NCBI GenBank assembly: GCA_030431335.1 | Contig: JAUIJH010000042.1 | Coordinates: 1-34,844 of the forward strand | Source of the DNA: Alphaproteobacteria bacterium | GTDB taxonomy: Bacteria > Pseudomonadota > Alphaproteobacteria > Rhizobiales > Amorphaceae | Direction: 5' to 3' | Length of the DNA stretch: 34,844 nt | In this document: in pieces, positions 1 through 9,417 of the stretch | Layout: each line of letters opens with the position of its first letter | How positions within the stretch are numbered: the stretch's first letter is position 1 | Made by a program: the position numbers and the translations under genes | Notes under the pieces: generated by a model | Database searches by the model: none | What the model saw: the letters and a program-made list of their open reading frames with translations, nothing else | Told to the model about the DNA's origin: nothing

Positions 1-443
1 GTGTCGGCGAGGTGGTCCAGCCGGGCGGCGAGGGCGGGGCTCAGGCCTTCCCCGTGCCCGAAATCGGCGCCGACCACCGAGATCACCCGCAGGTCACGCG
101 GCAGCGAGCCGAGCGCGCGGGACAGCGCGATGGCCTCGCCGATGCCGGAGCCGTGGCTGGAGGGATCGCGGGGGGCGGCGTGCTCCCAGGCGGCGGCGCC
201 GTCGTGGATCACCAGCGTGCCGGGCGGATCGGCCGAAAGGGCGGCGTCGATGAGGTAGGCCGTGTCGGCGCCCTCCCAGGCGGCGACGAGGCGCGCGACG
301 TCGTCGCCGCGCTCGACCGCGTGGCGCAAGCCTCGGGGCAGCTTTGCCTGCAGCCGGCGGGCGAGGGCCGGGCCGACCCCATCGTCGCGCCGGTGGGGGT
401 TGCCGACCCCGATGACGACGATGGCGGGCGCGCCGCCGCTCAC
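1..443 (-). CDS. [NiFe] hydrogenase maturation protease (C-terminus cut by window edge)
   Basis: Endopeptidase of the HyaD/HycI/HoxW family, which trims the C-terminal tail of the hydrogenase large subunit after the NiFe(CN)2CO centre is inserted. The N-terminus ([20 protein letters not shown]) shows the family signature GxGNPxxxDDGVGP, with the Asp that binds nickel in known proteases. A later acidic position (YLIDAA) and a conserved His region (SSHGSGIGEA) also fit. The GTG start at 443 overlaps the TGA of the large-subunit gene (GTGA), so the two are translationally coupled and this protease is most likely specific for that large subunit. About 147 residues are visible; the last few are missing at position 1. 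Confidence 0.9.
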   Translation of the reverse strand, partial: MSGGAPAIVVIGVGNPHRRDDGVGPALARRLQAKLPRGLRHAVERGDDVARLVAAWEGADTAYLIDAALSADPPGTLVIHDGAAAWEHAAPRDPSSHGSGIGEAIALSRALGSLPRDLRVISVVGADFGHGEGLSPALAARLDHLAD

Positions 444-1729
444 GCCCGCTCGACCTCGAGGCGCAGGAAGTGGGTGGCGCACGAGATGCAGGGATCGTGG
501 TTGCGGATCGCCTGTTCGCAGCGGCTGCGGATGGTGTCGTCCGGCTCCGCCGCGAGCCGGCTCGCGACGACGCGCAGGTCCGCCTCGATCGAGCCCTGGT
601 TCTGCGCCGTCGGCGGCACGATGTTCGCCTGAAGCACCGTGCCCTCGGCATCGATGTGGTAGCGCTGGTAGAGGACGCCGCGCGGCGCCTCGATCACGCC
701 GTGGCCGACGCCCGCGCGCGGCTCGCCCGCCACGAAGCTGTCGTCGGGCCGCCTGTAGGCGGCGATGAGGCGGGCCGCCTCCTCGCAGGCGTGCAGGACC
801 TCGATGGCGCGCACCACGATGCTCATGAACGGGTTGCGGCCCAACGGCTCGGTGCCGACGCGCCGCGCCGCCTCCGCCGCGAGCGGGTTGAGGTTGCCGT
901 GGTTCAGCGCGAACCGGGCGAGCGGGCCGGTGAGGTACGTGCCCCGCTCCGGCACCACCGAATGGAGCGCGGTGGAATGGGCCTTGTGGATCTCCTGGAA
1001 GGTGTCGCCATAGGCGGCCGGCGCGATGTCGATCCCCCGGTTCGACACCACCCGGCCCGGCGCCAGCGGGTACGCCCCCGGTGTGCGGATAGAGACAAGC
1101 TCGTAGTCCATCTCGAAGGCGGGAAAGTCGAAGCCCGCCACCCAGTCGACCATCTGCCGGGCGGCGGCGACCGCCCGGTCCACCCGCCCCGCCAGCTCGT
1201 CGAACTCGTCCCGGTAGGGCGCGCGGTAGAAGCCGCCGACGCGCACGTTGACGGGGTGGATCTCGCGTCCGCCGACGAGGTCCATGATGGCGTTGCCGAC
1301 CTGCTTCAGCGCGAGACCGCGGCGCACCTCGTCGCCGTGGGTCTTCGCCATCGCCACCGCATCGGGGTAGCCGAGGAAGTCGGGCGCGTGCAGCATGGTG
1401 ATGTGGAGGCCGTGGCTGGAGATCCATTCCCCGCACAGGAGGAGCCGCCGCAGCGCGGCGATGGGCTCCGGCACGGCGAGGCCCCAGGCATCCTCCACCG
1501 CCGCGATCGCGGAGAGCTGGTAGGCGACCGGGCAGATGCCGCAGATCCGCGCCGTGATGTCGGGCGCCTCGCCGGCCGCGCGCCCCACCATCAGCGCCTC
1601 GTAGAAGCGCGGCGGCTCGAAGATGCTGAGCTTGGCTTCCTCCAGCGCGCCGTCCACGAACCGCAGCTTCAACGCGCCCTCGCCTTCGACGCGGGCGAGA
1701 TAGTCGACGTCGATGGTCCTAGTCGTCAT
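440..1729 (-). CDS. hyhL: Group 3b-type [NiFe] hydrogenase large (alpha) subunit
   Basis: Catalytic subunit holding the NiFe(CN)2CO site of a cytoplasmic, NAD(P)-coupled bidirectional hydrogenase (429 residues). The two Cys pairs that bind Ni are visible: RICGICP (about residue 63) and DPCISCATH near the C-terminus. After the final His there are nine residues (FLRLEVERA), the tail expected to be removed by the protease encoded next. The start ATG at 1729 is chosen because the protein then begins [18 protein letters not shown], typical of the family; the upstream in-frame extension is shadow of the small-subunit gene. It overlaps that gene by 11 bp. Aliases in other organisms are hydA and shyA. 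Subgroup 3b is inferred from the four-subunit gene set, not from a tree. Confidence 0.93.
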   Translation of the reverse strand: MTTRTIDVDYLARVEGEGALKLRFVDGALEEAKLSIFEPPRFYEALMVGRAAGEAPDITARICGICPVAYQLSAIAAVEDAWGLAVPEPIAALRRLLLCGEWISSHGLHITMLHAPDFLGYPDAVAMAKTHGDEVRRGLALKQVGNAIMDLVGGREIHPVNVRVGGFYRAPYRDEFDELAGRVDRAVAAARQMVDWVAGFDFPAFEMDYELVSIRTPGAYPLAPGRVVSNRGIDIAPAAYGDTFQEIHKAHSTALHSVVPERGTYLTGPLARFALNHGNLNPLAAEAARRVGTEPLGRNPFMSIVVRAIEVLHACEEAARLIAAYRRPDDSFVAGEPRAGVGHGVIEAPRGVLYQRYHIDAEGTVLQANIVPPTAQNQGSIEADLRVVASRLAAEPDDTIRSRCEQAIRNHDPCISCATHFLRLEVERA

Positions 1730-2507
1730 GGGCGGCGGCTTCCTTCGCGAACGGCTCGGCGGCGCAGTTGAAGGTGCTGAAGGCGCGGCCGACGGACCGG
1801 CTGTCCTGTCCCAGCGCGCCGCGCCACCAGGCGGCGAGGGCGGCGGTGTTGGGCGTTTCCATCGGGCCGAAGCAGCCGTAGCAGCCACGGTTGACGGCCG
1901 GGCACAGCGCGCCGCAGCCGGCATGGGTGACGGGGCCGAGGCACGGCGTGCCGTGCGCGACCATCACGCAGACGATGCCGCGGCGCTTGCACTCGCTGCA
2001 CACGCTGGTGGCCGAGATGGTCGGCTTGCGGCGGTTGAGGAAGGCGCTGATCACCTCCAGCAGCTGCCGCTTGTCGATGGGGCAGCCGTGCAGCTCGAAA
2101 TCGACCCGCACATGCGCGGAGATCGGCGTGGAGGTGGCGAGGCTGTCGATATAGTCGGGCCGTGCGTAGACGGCGGCCAGGAACTCGCCGTGGTCGCGGA
2201 AATTGCGCAGCGCCTGGATGCCGCCGGCCGTGGCGCAGGCGCCGATGGTGACGAGCCACTTGGACTGCCGGCGCACCTCCTGGATGCGGGCGAGGTCGTG
2301 CTCGGTCGTGATGGAGCCCTCCACCAGCGACAGGTCGTAAGGCCCGGCGACGTCCGCGCTGGTCGCCTCGCGGAACATGGCGAAATCGAGCGCTTCGGCG
2401 ACCGCCAAAAGCTCGTCCTCGCAATCGAGCAGGCTCAACTGGCACCCGTCGCACGAGGCGAACTTCCAGACCGCAAGCTTGGGGCGAGGTTGGGACATGA
2501 TGGTCAT
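1719..2507 (-). CDS. hyhS: Group 3b-type [NiFe] hydrogenase small (delta) subunit
   Basis: Electron-transfer small subunit (262 residues) carrying Fe-S clusters from the active site to the diaphorase subunit. The proximal-cluster Cys residues are seen in [18 protein letters not shown] and ELHGCPI. The C-terminal half has a dense Cys set ([34 protein letters not shown]) for two more clusters. There is no Tat signal or C-terminal membrane anchor, so the enzyme is cytoplasmic. The start ATG at 2507 forms an ATGA overlap with the upstream stop and has GGAG just before it. A second in-frame ATG at 2498 has better ribosome-site spacing and is a plausible alternative. Aliases: hydD, shyD. Confidence 0.93.
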   Translation of the reverse strand: MTIMSQPRPKLAVWKFASCDGCQLSLLDCEDELLAVAEALDFAMFREATSADVAGPYDLSLVEGSITTEHDLARIQEVRRQSKWLVTIGACATAGGIQALRNFRDHGEFLAAVYARPDYIDSLATSTPISAHVRVDFELHGCPIDKRQLLEVISAFLNRRKPTISATSVCSECKRRGIVCVMVAHGTPCLGPVTHAGCGALCPAVNRGCYGCFGPMETPNTAALAAWWRGALGQDSRSVGRAFSTFNCAAEPFAKEAAAHDD

Positions 2508-3331
2508 AGCTCCGCGATGCCGAGCGCCCGGCCGACGTCGCTGTGGCGCACGACCGGGCCGTCGCGGCACAGGATCAGCGGGCCGAGCTGGCAACGGCCG
2601 CATTGCGCGGTGGCGCAGGCCATGTGGCGCTCCAGCGAGAGGTGGATGCGGCTCGGCGATACCCCGAGCGCCGCGAGCTGGCGGGCGGACAGGCGCATCA
2701 TCACCTCCGGCCCGCACAGGAAGGCGGTGGTGTTGGACGCGTCCAGCCGCTCGCGCTCCAGGAGCGTGGTGATCAGCCCGACATTGCCGGTCCAGCCCGG
2801 GTGGGCCTGGTCGACGGTCACGTGGATCTCGGCGCGCGTCTGCCGCATCCATCCCAGCAGCTCCCGGTCGAACAGGATCATGCCGGGCTCGCGGGTGCCG
2901 TAGAGGAGGATGACCCGGCCGATGCGCTCCTGCGCCCGCAGCGCCCGCAGGAAGGCGCCCCGCAGCGGCGCGAGGCCGAGCCCGCCGGCCATCAGCAGGA
3001 GGTCGCCCTCGGGGATGTCGGGCCAGGCGGTCCCGTAGGGGCCGCGGATGCCGAGCCAGCTGCCCTCGCTCACCGCGGCGATGACGGCCGTGGTGGCGCC
3101 GACCGCCCGGATCGTGAGCGCGAGGGGGGTGCCGTCGTCCGGGTCGCTGCTGATGCTGATCGGCACCTCGCCGACGCCGGGGCTGGAGACCATCACGAAC
3201 TGGCCGGGCGCGAAGGCGAAGGCGCCGGCCTCGAGCTCGATCGTGACGGTGCCGGCCATTTCGGTGACGACGCGGGCGACGCGCATGGGCCGTGGCAGCA
3301 GCGAGGCGGGGGCGTGTCCTCTCGTGTCCAT
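2504..3331 (-). CDS. hyhG: Hydrogenase FAD/NAD(P)-binding diaphorase (gamma) subunit
   Basis: Ferredoxin-reductase-like subunit (275 residues) that passes electrons between the small subunit and NAD(P)(H). It resembles the electron-transfer subunits of sulfhydrogenase and dihydroorotate dehydrogenase (PyrK). Seen in order: an FAD-binding barrel with [11 protein letters not shown], the nucleotide-binding motif [10 protein letters not shown], the CGPE motif, and a C-terminal [2Fe-2S] Cys set ([16 protein letters not shown], then LILCRDGP). The start ATG at 3331 is in a TGATG overlap with the stop of the preceding cyclic-nucleotide-domain gene, so the long N-terminal extension of the open frame is not used. 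Aliases: hydG, shyC. Confidence 0.92.
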   Translation of the reverse strand: MDTRGHAPASLLPRPMRVARVVTEMAGTVTIELEAGAFAFAPGQFVMVSSPGVGEVPISISSDPDDGTPLALTIRAVGATTAVIAAVSEGSWLGIRGPYGTAWPDIPEGDLLLMAGGLGLAPLRGAFLRALRAQERIGRVILLYGTREPGMILFDRELLGWMRQTRAEIHVTVDQAHPGWTGNVGLITTLLERERLDASNTTAFLCGPEVMMRLSARQLAALGVSPSRIHLSLERHMACATAQCGRCQLGPLILCRDGPVVRHSDVGRALGIAEL

Positions 3332-3813
3332 CAGGCCGGGTTCGGGTCGGCGGTGGGTTCGTAGAGGTTGAGCGCCTGGATCCGCGCGGTGCGCAGGCGC
3401 CCGATCAACGGCGGGATCATGAGCTTGTAGAAGGCGTAGCCGATGCGCGGGTCGCTCTCGCACTTGGCGCGCAGGCACGTCGCGTCGAAGGAGACGGCGC
3501 GCACGGTGCCGATGGCCCGCGCGTCGAAGTCGGTCAGGTAGGGCGGCACGAGCCAGGAGAGCCCCAGCGCCTCGCCGGTCTTCACCGTCTGGATGATGAC
3601 GTTGCCGTGGCCGGGGATCGATGTTTCCAGCGCGGCGCGTCCGGAGCGGATCAGGAGGAGCCGGTCGGCCGTCTCACCCTCCTTGAAGATGAGCTCGCCG
3701 TCGCGGAAGACGACGTTGCGGGCGCACGAGGCGAGGAGCCCGGCGATCTCCGGCCCCGTCTCCGCGAACAGCGCGTGCTCGCGGATGAGGTCCTCGACCG
3801 GATGGACGATCAT
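3331..3813 (-). CDS. Stand-alone cyclic-nucleotide-binding-domain protein in the hydrogenase operon
   Basis: A 160-residue protein made of one Crp/cNMP-binding beta-roll (about residues 10-125), with core motifs [21 protein letters not shown] and the later [12 protein letters not shown] segment at the phosphate-binding-cassette position. It ends in a short helical tail (residues 130-160) and has no winged-helix DNA-binding domain. Its cassette lacks the canonical GE-x(7)-RxA pattern of cAMP binders, so ligand binding is uncertain. It sits between the 4Fe-4S and FAD subunit genes with a stop/start overlap at each end. A direct role with the hydrogenase is therefore more likely than transcriptional control; that is inference. 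I recall such genes in some group 3b loci but cannot confirm how common they are. Confidence 0.85.
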   Translation of the reverse strand: MIVHPVEDLIREHALFAETGPEIAGLLASCARNVVFRDGELIFKEGETADRLLLIRSGRAALETSIPGHGNVIIQTVKTGEALGLSWLVPPYLTDFDARAIGTVRAVSFDATCLRAKCESDPRIGYAFYKLMIPPLIGRLRTARIQALNLYEPTADPNPA

Positions 3814-4925
3814 GGCCGCGCCTCCGCCTGGAGCGCCTTGGCCTCGGCGGTGATGTCGATCCCGACCGGGCACCAGGCGATGCAGCGCCCGCACCCGACA
3901 CAGCCGGAGGTGCCGAACTGGTCTTCCCAGGTGCTGAGCTTGTGGGTCAGCCACTGGCGGTAGCGCGAGGCGGGGGAGTGGCGCACGCTGCCGCCCATCG
4001 CGTAGCTGAAATCGAGCGTGAAGCACGATTCCCAGTGCCGCCAGCGTTCGGCGTGGGCGCCGGTGAGGTCGGATGTGTCCTCCATCTCGGTGCAGAAGCA
4101 GGTGGGGCACACCATGGTGCAGTTGCCGCAGGTGAGGCAGCGCGCGGCGACCTCCTGCCAGTGGGGGCTCTCGGCGGCGGCGGCGATGTCCTCTTTCAGC
4201 CCCGCCGTTTCGAGCGTGCGCCCCATCTGCGTCCGGGTCGTCTCCAGGATGGCGGCGGCGCGCGCGAGGTCTTCGTCCGTCGCGGTGCGCGTCGGCAGCT
4301 CCGCCAGCAGCGATGTGCCCAGCGGGGTCGCCGTCTCGATGAGGAATTCGTGCTTGGTGTCGCCGACGAGCTCGGTCAGCGCGAGGTCGAAGCCGCTGCG
4401 CGCGGCCGGCCCCGTCCCCATCGAGGCGCAGAAGCAGGTGGCGCCGGCCTGGCCGCAATTGATCGCGACCACCGCCACGTTCTGGCGGCGGGCCTGATAG
4501 TGCTCGTCCGCCGCAAGCACGGTGTCGAGGATGGCGATCGCGGCGAGGTCGCACCCGCGCACGCCGAGGAAGGCCATCGGCCGCGCCGGCGCCTCGACAT
4601 CGCTGACGTAGACGGGCCGGTCGCCCGAGAGGTCGGCGTGCCACAGCCGGGTTTGCGGCGGGTGGAGATGGCGCTTCCACGAGGAGGGGCCGTTGGAAAA
4701 GCCGAACACGGCGCCGTCGGCGCGCGGGGCGAGCCGGTAGCGGCCGGCCTCCTGCTCGTCCGTCACGCCGATGGGCAGGTCGCCCATGCCGTGGATCTTG
4801 TGGAGATCGATCGCCCCGTCGCGCACGGTCGGCCCGATGACGTCGTAGCCCCGGGCGACCAGGGCGGCGATCAGCACATCCAGCGCTTCCGCGCCCATCG
4901 CGCGCAGCTCACCGTCGTGTTCCAC
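3810..4925 (-). CDS. hyhB: Hydrogenase 4Fe-4S ferredoxin-like (beta) subunit
   Basis: 371-residue Fe-S subunit of the 4Fe-4S dicluster, sulfhydrogenase-beta type, expected to relay electrons to or from the diaphorase subunit or an external acceptor. The C-terminal part carries two ferredoxin-like Cys clusters: [16 protein letters not shown] (about residue 260) and [12 protein letters not shown] (about 335). The N-terminal region (residues 1-240) has further conserved Cys ([18 protein letters not shown]). The start is a GTG at 4925 with a strong GGGAGGAG ribosome site about 5 nt upstream. It is the first structural gene, 89 bp after hypE on the same strand, so transcription may continue from hyp or begin at a local promoter (see the box at 4990-5003). 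Aliases: hydB, shyB. Confidence 0.92.
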   Translation of the reverse strand: MEHDGELRAMGAEALDVLIAALVARGYDVIGPTVRDGAIDLHKIHGMGDLPIGVTDEQEAGRYRLAPRADGAVFGFSNGPSSWKRHLHPPQTRLWHADLSGDRPVYVSDVEAPARPMAFLGVRGCDLAAIAILDTVLAADEHYQARRQNVAVVAINCGQAGATCFCASMGTGPAARSGFDLALTELVGDTKHEFLIETATPLGTSLLAELPTRTATDEDLARAAAILETTRTQMGRTLETAGLKEDIAAAAESPHWQEVAARCLTCGNCTMVCPTCFCTEMEDTSDLTGAHAERWRHWESCFTLDFSYAMGGSVRHSPASRYRQWLTHKLSTWEDQFGTSGCVGCGRCIAWCPVGIDITAEAKALQAEARP

Positions 4926-4989
4926 AAGCTCCTCCCTGGCTGCGAGCGGGATCCGGTCCCACTATTCGCAGGTTGCGAGCCTCTGCTTC

Positions 4990-5003
4990 TTGCGCACGGT
5001 CAA
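4990..5003. promoter_or_regulatory. Weak FNR/FixK-like box ahead of the hydrogenase structural genes
   Basis: TTGCGCACGGTCAA (minus strand TTGACCGTGCGCAA). One half-site is a perfect TTGAC; the other is CGCAA instead of GTCAA. The centre is about 71 bp upstream of the GTG start at 4925, in the 89-bp gap after hypE. Two other boxes in the window (11203-11216, 20443-20456) have the same TTGAC-N4-CGCAA form, which is why I list it. On its own it would be weak. Confidence 0.4.
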
Positions 5004-5014
5004 ATGATGGACGC

Positions 5015-6022
5015 TCAGCAGATGCGCGGCAACGGTTCATCTTCCAGCTCGTCCAGAATCCGCTCGCCCCCGAGCGCGGTTTCGAGGACGACGAGCGGCT
5101 CGCCCCGGCCGATTTCGCCGATGATGGCGGCCGACGCGCCGGCCTCGGTGCCGCGCCACCGGGCGAGGATCTCCGCCGCACCCGCGGGCGAGGCGACGGC
5201 GACGATGCGGCCCTCGCAGGCGAGGTAGAGCGGATCGTAGCCGAGCGCCTCGCAGACGCCGAGGACGGGGTCCCGCAGCGGGATGGACGCCTCGCGCAGC
5301 CGCACGCCGAAACCCGTGGCCGCGGCGATCTCGTGCGCCACCGTGGCGAGGCCGCCGCGCGTGGGGTCGCGCATGAAGCGGAGGTCGGCCACCGCGCCGG
5401 CGCTCTCGGCGAGCGGCAGCACGCTGGCACAGTCGGAGCGGAGGTCGCCGGAGAGGCCGAACTCCTCGCGCGCCAGCATCACGGCGGTGCCGTGGTCGCC
5501 GACCGGACCGCTGACGATCACCCGGTCGCCGGGCTGGATGCCGGCGAAGCCGAGGCGCGGCCCGGCGCGGCGCGTGCCGATGCCGGTCACCGCGAAATAG
5601 GCGCCACCGCACTCACCGCGCGGCAGGACCTTGGTGTCGCCCGCCACCACCGACACGCCGGCCGCGCGGGCGGCGGCGGCGGCGCTGGCGACGAGGCGGT
5701 CGAGGACGGCGATCTCGAGCCCCTCCTCCAGGAAGGCGGCGAGCGTCAGGTGGCGGGGGATCGCGCCGGCGACGGCGAGGTCGTTGACCGTGCCGTTGAC
5801 GGCGAGGCTGCCGAGGTCGCCGCCGGGGAAGATCAGCGGCTCGACGGTGAAGCCGTCGGTGGTGATGGCGATCTCGGCGGCGGGCATCGTCACGAACGCG
5901 GCGTCGTTCTCCACCGGGGCGGCGAGGTGGGCGGCGAACACGTCCGCGATGAGGCCGCGCATCAGGCGCCCGCCATTGCCGTGCGCGAGGGTGATCCGGC
6001 CGCTCGGGGGCGCATCAGCCAC
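5015..6022 (-). CDS. hypE: HypE, carbamoyl dehydratase of NiFe-site cyanide synthesis
   Basis: 335 residues, usual length for HypE. It dehydrates the carbamoyl group received from HypF to a thiocyanate on its C-terminal Cys, which becomes the CN- ligands of the active-site iron. The protein ends in PRIC, the diagnostic C-terminus. The AIR-synthase-like ATP-binding fold is shown by LAHGNGG (N-terminus), TTDGF, NGTVNDLA, GDTKV and MRDPTRGG. A GTG start at 6022 overlaps the end of hypF by 8 bp, with GGGAG upstream. The upstream open frame belongs to the shadow of hypF. Confidence 0.96.
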   Translation of the reverse strand: MADAPPSGRITLAHGNGGRLMRGLIADVFAAHLAAPVENDAAFVTMPAAEIAITTDGFTVEPLIFPGGDLGSLAVNGTVNDLAVAGAIPRHLTLAAFLEEGLEIAVLDRLVASAAAAARAAGVSVVAGDTKVLPRGECGGAYFAVTGIGTRRAGPRLGFAGIQPGDRVIVSGPVGDHGTAVMLAREEFGLSGDLRSDCASVLPLAESAGAVADLRFMRDPTRGGLATVAHEIAAATGFGVRLREASIPLRDPVLGVCEALGYDPLYLACEGRIVAVASPAGAAEILARWRGTEAGASAAIIGEIGRGEPLVVLETALGGERILDELEDEPLPRIC

Positions 6023-8309
6023 GGCGATCCAACGCTCCCGCTTCGACGAGTTGACCGAACGCGAGCCCGCCGTCGTTGGCCGGCAGCTGCGATGGGAGAA
6101 GGGCGGGGATGCCGTCCGCCGCGAGGCGGGCGAGGGTGTCCTCGGCCAGGCGGCGGTTCTGGAAGACGCCGCCCGTGAGGCCGACCGCGTCGAAGGCCAT
6201 CGTGCGGCGGAGGTCGCGCGCGAGGCCGGCGACGGCGGCGGCGAGCGTCGCGTGGAGGATGCCGGCCCGCTCGGCCGGCGCCAGCGCCCCATCCATGAGG
6301 ACGGGGAGCAGCGGCTCCCAGTCGAGCCGCACGATGCCGTCCGCGTCCTGGGCGCGGGGCAGCGGCACGGGGCACCCCGGCGCGGCCACGGCTTCGAGCA
6401 GCATCGGGCCGTGCCCCTCGTGGGAGCCATGCTCCAGGCCGAGGACGAATGCGGCGGCGGCGTCGAACAGCCGCCCCACGGCGCTGGTGGTCGGGGCGTT
6501 GATGCCCTTGCGCCAGCCCTCGTGGGCGAGGGCCATGGCGGGGTTGCGCGCGGTCCATCGGGTCCGGGTTTCGAAGGTGAGCGCGGCGGCCGAGCGCCAG
6601 GGCTGGCGCGCGGCCCGCTCGCCGCCGGGGAGGCGGAAGGGCCGCAGGCTCGCGACCCTGCGCCAGCGCCCCGGTGCGCCGTGGAATGTCTCCCCGCCCC
6701 ACAAGGTGCCGTCCGCCCCCAGCCCCGCCGCGTCCCAGGCGAAGACCAGCCAGCGCGCGACGCCGGGATATTCGCCGGCGATGGCGCTCGCGTGGGCGTG
6801 GTGGTGGAGGATTTCGCGCCGGGGCAGGCGCTGCTGCCGCGCCCAGCGCGTGGAGCGGTAGTGCGGGTGCGCGTCGCACACGATGCGGCGCGGCTCGATC
6901 CCGTGCAGCGCGCAGAAATCGGCGACGGTCTCGCGGAACAGCCGCTCGGTCCGGGGCGCGCCGAAATCGCCCAGGTGCGGCGATACGATGGCCCGCTCGC
7001 CCGCGCCGAGCGCGATGGCGATCTTCTGCTGTCCGCCCAGCGCGAGGACCGGCTCGGGCAGCGGGTGCGGCAGGGGGATCTCGAGGGGGGCCGTCCCGCG
7101 CCCCAGGCGGACGGCGCGGGCGGCGCCGGCGATCACGCGCAGCACGGGATCGTCCGCCGGGCGGACGATGGGGCGGTCGTGGCCGAGGAACGCGTCCGCG
7201 ATTGCGGCGAGGCGCGTTTCGGCCTCGCCGTCGTCGGTGAGCATCGGCTCGCCGCTGAGGTTGCCGGAGGTGGCGACGAGCGGGCCCCCGAACGCATCGG
7301 CGAGGAGGTGGTCGAGCGGGCTCGTCGGCAGCATCGCGCCGAGCGTGGCGCAGCCGGGCGAGAGGGAGGGGGCGAGGTGGCTGTCCGGCCGGCGCGGGCA
7401 CACGACGATGGGCCGGCTGGGGCCGAGCATCGCCGCCGCCGCGATGGGGTCGAGCTCGGCCGCCTGCCGCACGGCATCGAGACCGTCGCGGCCGGCCTGC
7501 GCGAACAGGACCGCCAGCGGCTTGTCCGGCCGCCCCTTGCGCGAGCGCAGCCGGCGGACCGCGCCCTCGCTGCGCGCATCGCACATGAGGCGGTAGCCGC
7601 CGACGCCCTTGACCGCGACGATCTCGCCGCGCCGAAGCGCCGCGACGCAGCGCTCCACGGGCTCGGCGCCGGCGCCCGCCGCCGCGTCCGCCGGGCGGAA
7701 GGCGAGCGTCGGCCCGCACCGGGGGCAGGCGAGGGGCTGGGCGTGGAAGCGGCGGTCGTCCGGGTCGCCGAACTCGTGCCGGCAGCGGGGGCACAGGGGG
7801 AAGGCGGCCATCGAGGTGGTCGCGCGGTCGTAGGGGAGTTCGCGCACGATGGTGTAGCGCGGGCCGCATTGGGTGCAGTTGGTGAAGGGGTAGCGGTGGC
7901 GCCGCGCGCCGGGGTCGGCCATTTCGGCGAGGCAGTCCGCGCAGGGGGCGACGTCGGGCACGAGGTGGACGTCGGCGCGCCCGGCGCGGGCGCCGGCGCT
8001 GGGCAGGATGGCGAAGCCGGTGTGCGGCCCCGGCGTGCGGGGCGAGACGGCGGCGATGCGCGGGCGGGCGAGCGGCGGCGCGTCCGCGACGAGGCCGCGC
8101 TCGAACGCGGCGAGGGCGCCGCAATCGCCCTCGGCGAGGATGTGCACGTCGCCTTGCGCATTGCGCACGGTGCCGGCGAGGCCCAGCCGGTTGGCGAGGC
8201 GCAGCACGAACGGCCGGTAGCCCACGCCCTGCACCTGGCCGGAGACGACGATGAGCCGCGCGCCGCGCACGGGCGCCGCGTCGGTGCGGGTCGCCTCAGG
8301 CAGGCACAT
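6015..8309 (-). CDS. hypF: HypF, carbamoyltransferase of NiFe-site cyanide synthesis
   Basis: 764 residues, matching the roughly 750 of E. coli HypF. It activates carbamoyl phosphate and moves the carbamoyl group to the C-terminal Cys of HypE. Domains in order: acylphosphatase (VQGVGYRPFV, about residues 27-36), a Cys-rich zinc-finger region (CADC, CTQCGPR, CPRCRHEF, CPRCGPTL, about residues 110-190), a YrdC-like nucleotide-binding domain (KGVGGYRLMCDA, residues 205-400), and a Kae1-like domain with HHHAHASA (about residue 503) and GLTGGVFQNR near the end. The ATG at 8309 overlaps hypD by 14 bp. Confidence 0.96.
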   Translation of the reverse strand: MCLPEATRTDAAPVRGARLIVVSGQVQGVGYRPFVLRLANRLGLAGTVRNAQGDVHILAEGDCGALAAFERGLVADAPPLARPRIAAVSPRTPGPHTGFAILPSAGARAGRADVHLVPDVAPCADCLAEMADPGARRHRYPFTNCTQCGPRYTIVRELPYDRATTSMAAFPLCPRCRHEFGDPDDRRFHAQPLACPRCGPTLAFRPADAAAGAGAEPVERCVAALRRGEIVAVKGVGGYRLMCDARSEGAVRRLRSRKGRPDKPLAVLFAQAGRDGLDAVRQAAELDPIAAAAMLGPSRPIVVCPRRPDSHLAPSLSPGCATLGAMLPTSPLDHLLADAFGGPLVATSGNLSGEPMLTDDGEAETRLAAIADAFLGHDRPIVRPADDPVLRVIAGAARAVRLGRGTAPLEIPLPHPLPEPVLALGGQQKIAIALGAGERAIVSPHLGDFGAPRTERLFRETVADFCALHGIEPRRIVCDAHPHYRSTRWARQQRLPRREILHHHAHASAIAGEYPGVARWLVFAWDAAGLGADGTLWGGETFHGAPGRWRRVASLRPFRLPGGERAARQPWRSAAALTFETRTRWTARNPAMALAHEGWRKGINAPTTSAVGRLFDAAAAFVLGLEHGSHEGHGPMLLEAVAAPGCPVPLPRAQDADGIVRLDWEPLLPVLMDGALAPAERAGILHATLAAAVAGLARDLRRTMAFDAVGLTGGVFQNRRLAEDTLARLAADGIPALLPSQLPANDGGLAFGQLVEAGALDRRG

Positions 8310-9417
8310 GGCTTGCCGGCGCCGGACGTCCCTCGCCGCGCCGGCCGGCGGCCCACCAGATGCGGCACGCCCCCTCGTCCGACACCATGCACGGCCCGAC
8401 GGCGGTGCGCGGCGTGCAGGCCTTGCCGTAGAGCGGGCAGTCGGTGGGCCGGATCTGCCCCAGGATGACGCTGGCGCACTCGCATCCGGCCGGCATCGGC
8501 CGCGGCGCGAGCCCGGTCCTGGCGGCGATGGCGGCGAACATCGCGCGCGCGTCGCGGTGGGCGTGCGCGTCGTTCAGGGCGAAGCCCGATCGGGGGATCG
8601 TTCCGATGCCGCGCCACGGCGCGTCGACGATGCGGAAGGTCGCGTCGAGCAGGCGGCGCGCGGTGGGGTTGCCGCCCGGATGGACGACGGCGGGATAGCA
8701 ATTGTCGAGCCGCGGCGTGCCGGCGGCGGCCTGCCGGACGACCGACAGGATCGCCGCCAGCAGCGTGTCGGGCGTGAAGCCGGCGATGGCGGCGGGGATG
8801 GCGAAGCGCTCCGGCACGAAGCGCCACTCCTGCGGGCCCATCACGGTGGCGACGTGTCCCGGCGCGATCAGCGCGTCGAAGCCGGTGCGCTCCCCCTCCA
8901 GGAGCATCTGGACGGCCGGGGCGGTGCGGCGCGCCGACAGGAGGACGGCGAGGTTGTCGGGCATCCCTTCGCACAGCGCGGCGGCGACCGGCGCGGTGGT
9001 GGTCTCGAAGCCGACCGCGAACAGCACGACGGGGCGGGCGGGCTCGGCGCGCGCGATGGCGGCCACCTCAAGCGGCGAGGCGATGGGCCGGATGTCGGCG
9101 CCCGCCGCCCGCGCCTCGGCCAGCGAGCGGGGCTCGCGCTTGGGGCCGTGGAAGGGGACGCGCATCATGTCGCCGAAGGTGAGGACGAGGGCGTCGGTCT
9201 CCAGCGCGATCTGCGCGGCGAGGCGGACGTCTTCCTCCGGGCAGACGCAGACCGGGCAGCCGGGGCCGGGGATCAGCTCGATGGCCTCCGGCAGCACCTG
9301 CCGCAGCCCCGCCATCGAGATGGTGCGCTCGTGCCCGCCGCACACGTTGAGGATGCGCAGCCGGCCGGGCAGCGGCTCGGCGCGGATGGCTTGGAGGAGG
9401 GAGGCGGCGTCGCTCAT
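8296..9417 (-). CDS. hypD: HypD, Fe-S scaffold for Fe(CN)2CO assembly
   Basis: 373 residues. With HypC it forms the scaffold on which the Fe(CN)2CO unit is assembled. Seen motifs: NVCGGHE with the iron-binding Cys near residue 27, the PGCPVCVCP redox Cys pair (about residue 55), FGDMMRVP, and the C-terminal 4Fe-4S Cys set (GCECASV, DCPLYGKAC, GPCMVS, GACRIW). The start ATG at 9417 makes an ATGA overlap with hypC; the longer open frame would run into hypC. Confidence 0.96.
   Translation of the reverse strand: MSDAASLLQAIRAEPLPGRLRILNVCGGHERTISMAGLRQVLPEAIELIPGPGCPVCVCPEEDVRLAAQIALETDALVLTFGDMMRVPFHGPKREPRSLAEARAAGADIRPIASPLEVAAIARAEPARPVVLFAVGFETTTAPVAAALCEGMPDNLAVLLSARRTAPAVQMLLEGERTGFDALIAPGHVATVMGPQEWRFVPERFAIPAAIAGFTPDTLLAAILSVVRQAAAGTPRLDNCYPAVVHPGGNPTARRLLDATFRIVDAPWRGIGTIPRSGFALNDAHAHRDARAMFAAIAARTGLAPRPMPAGCECASVILGQIRPTDCPLYGKACTPRTAVGPCMVSDEGACRIWWAAGRRGEGRPAPASHVPA

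Noticed and set aside
5631-8468. Long plus-strand open frame opposite hypF/hypE
   Set aside because: It is antisense to hypF, whose domains and motifs are unmistakable. The frame is open only because of extreme GC at third positions, and its translation is Arg/Ala/Gly-rich with no motif.
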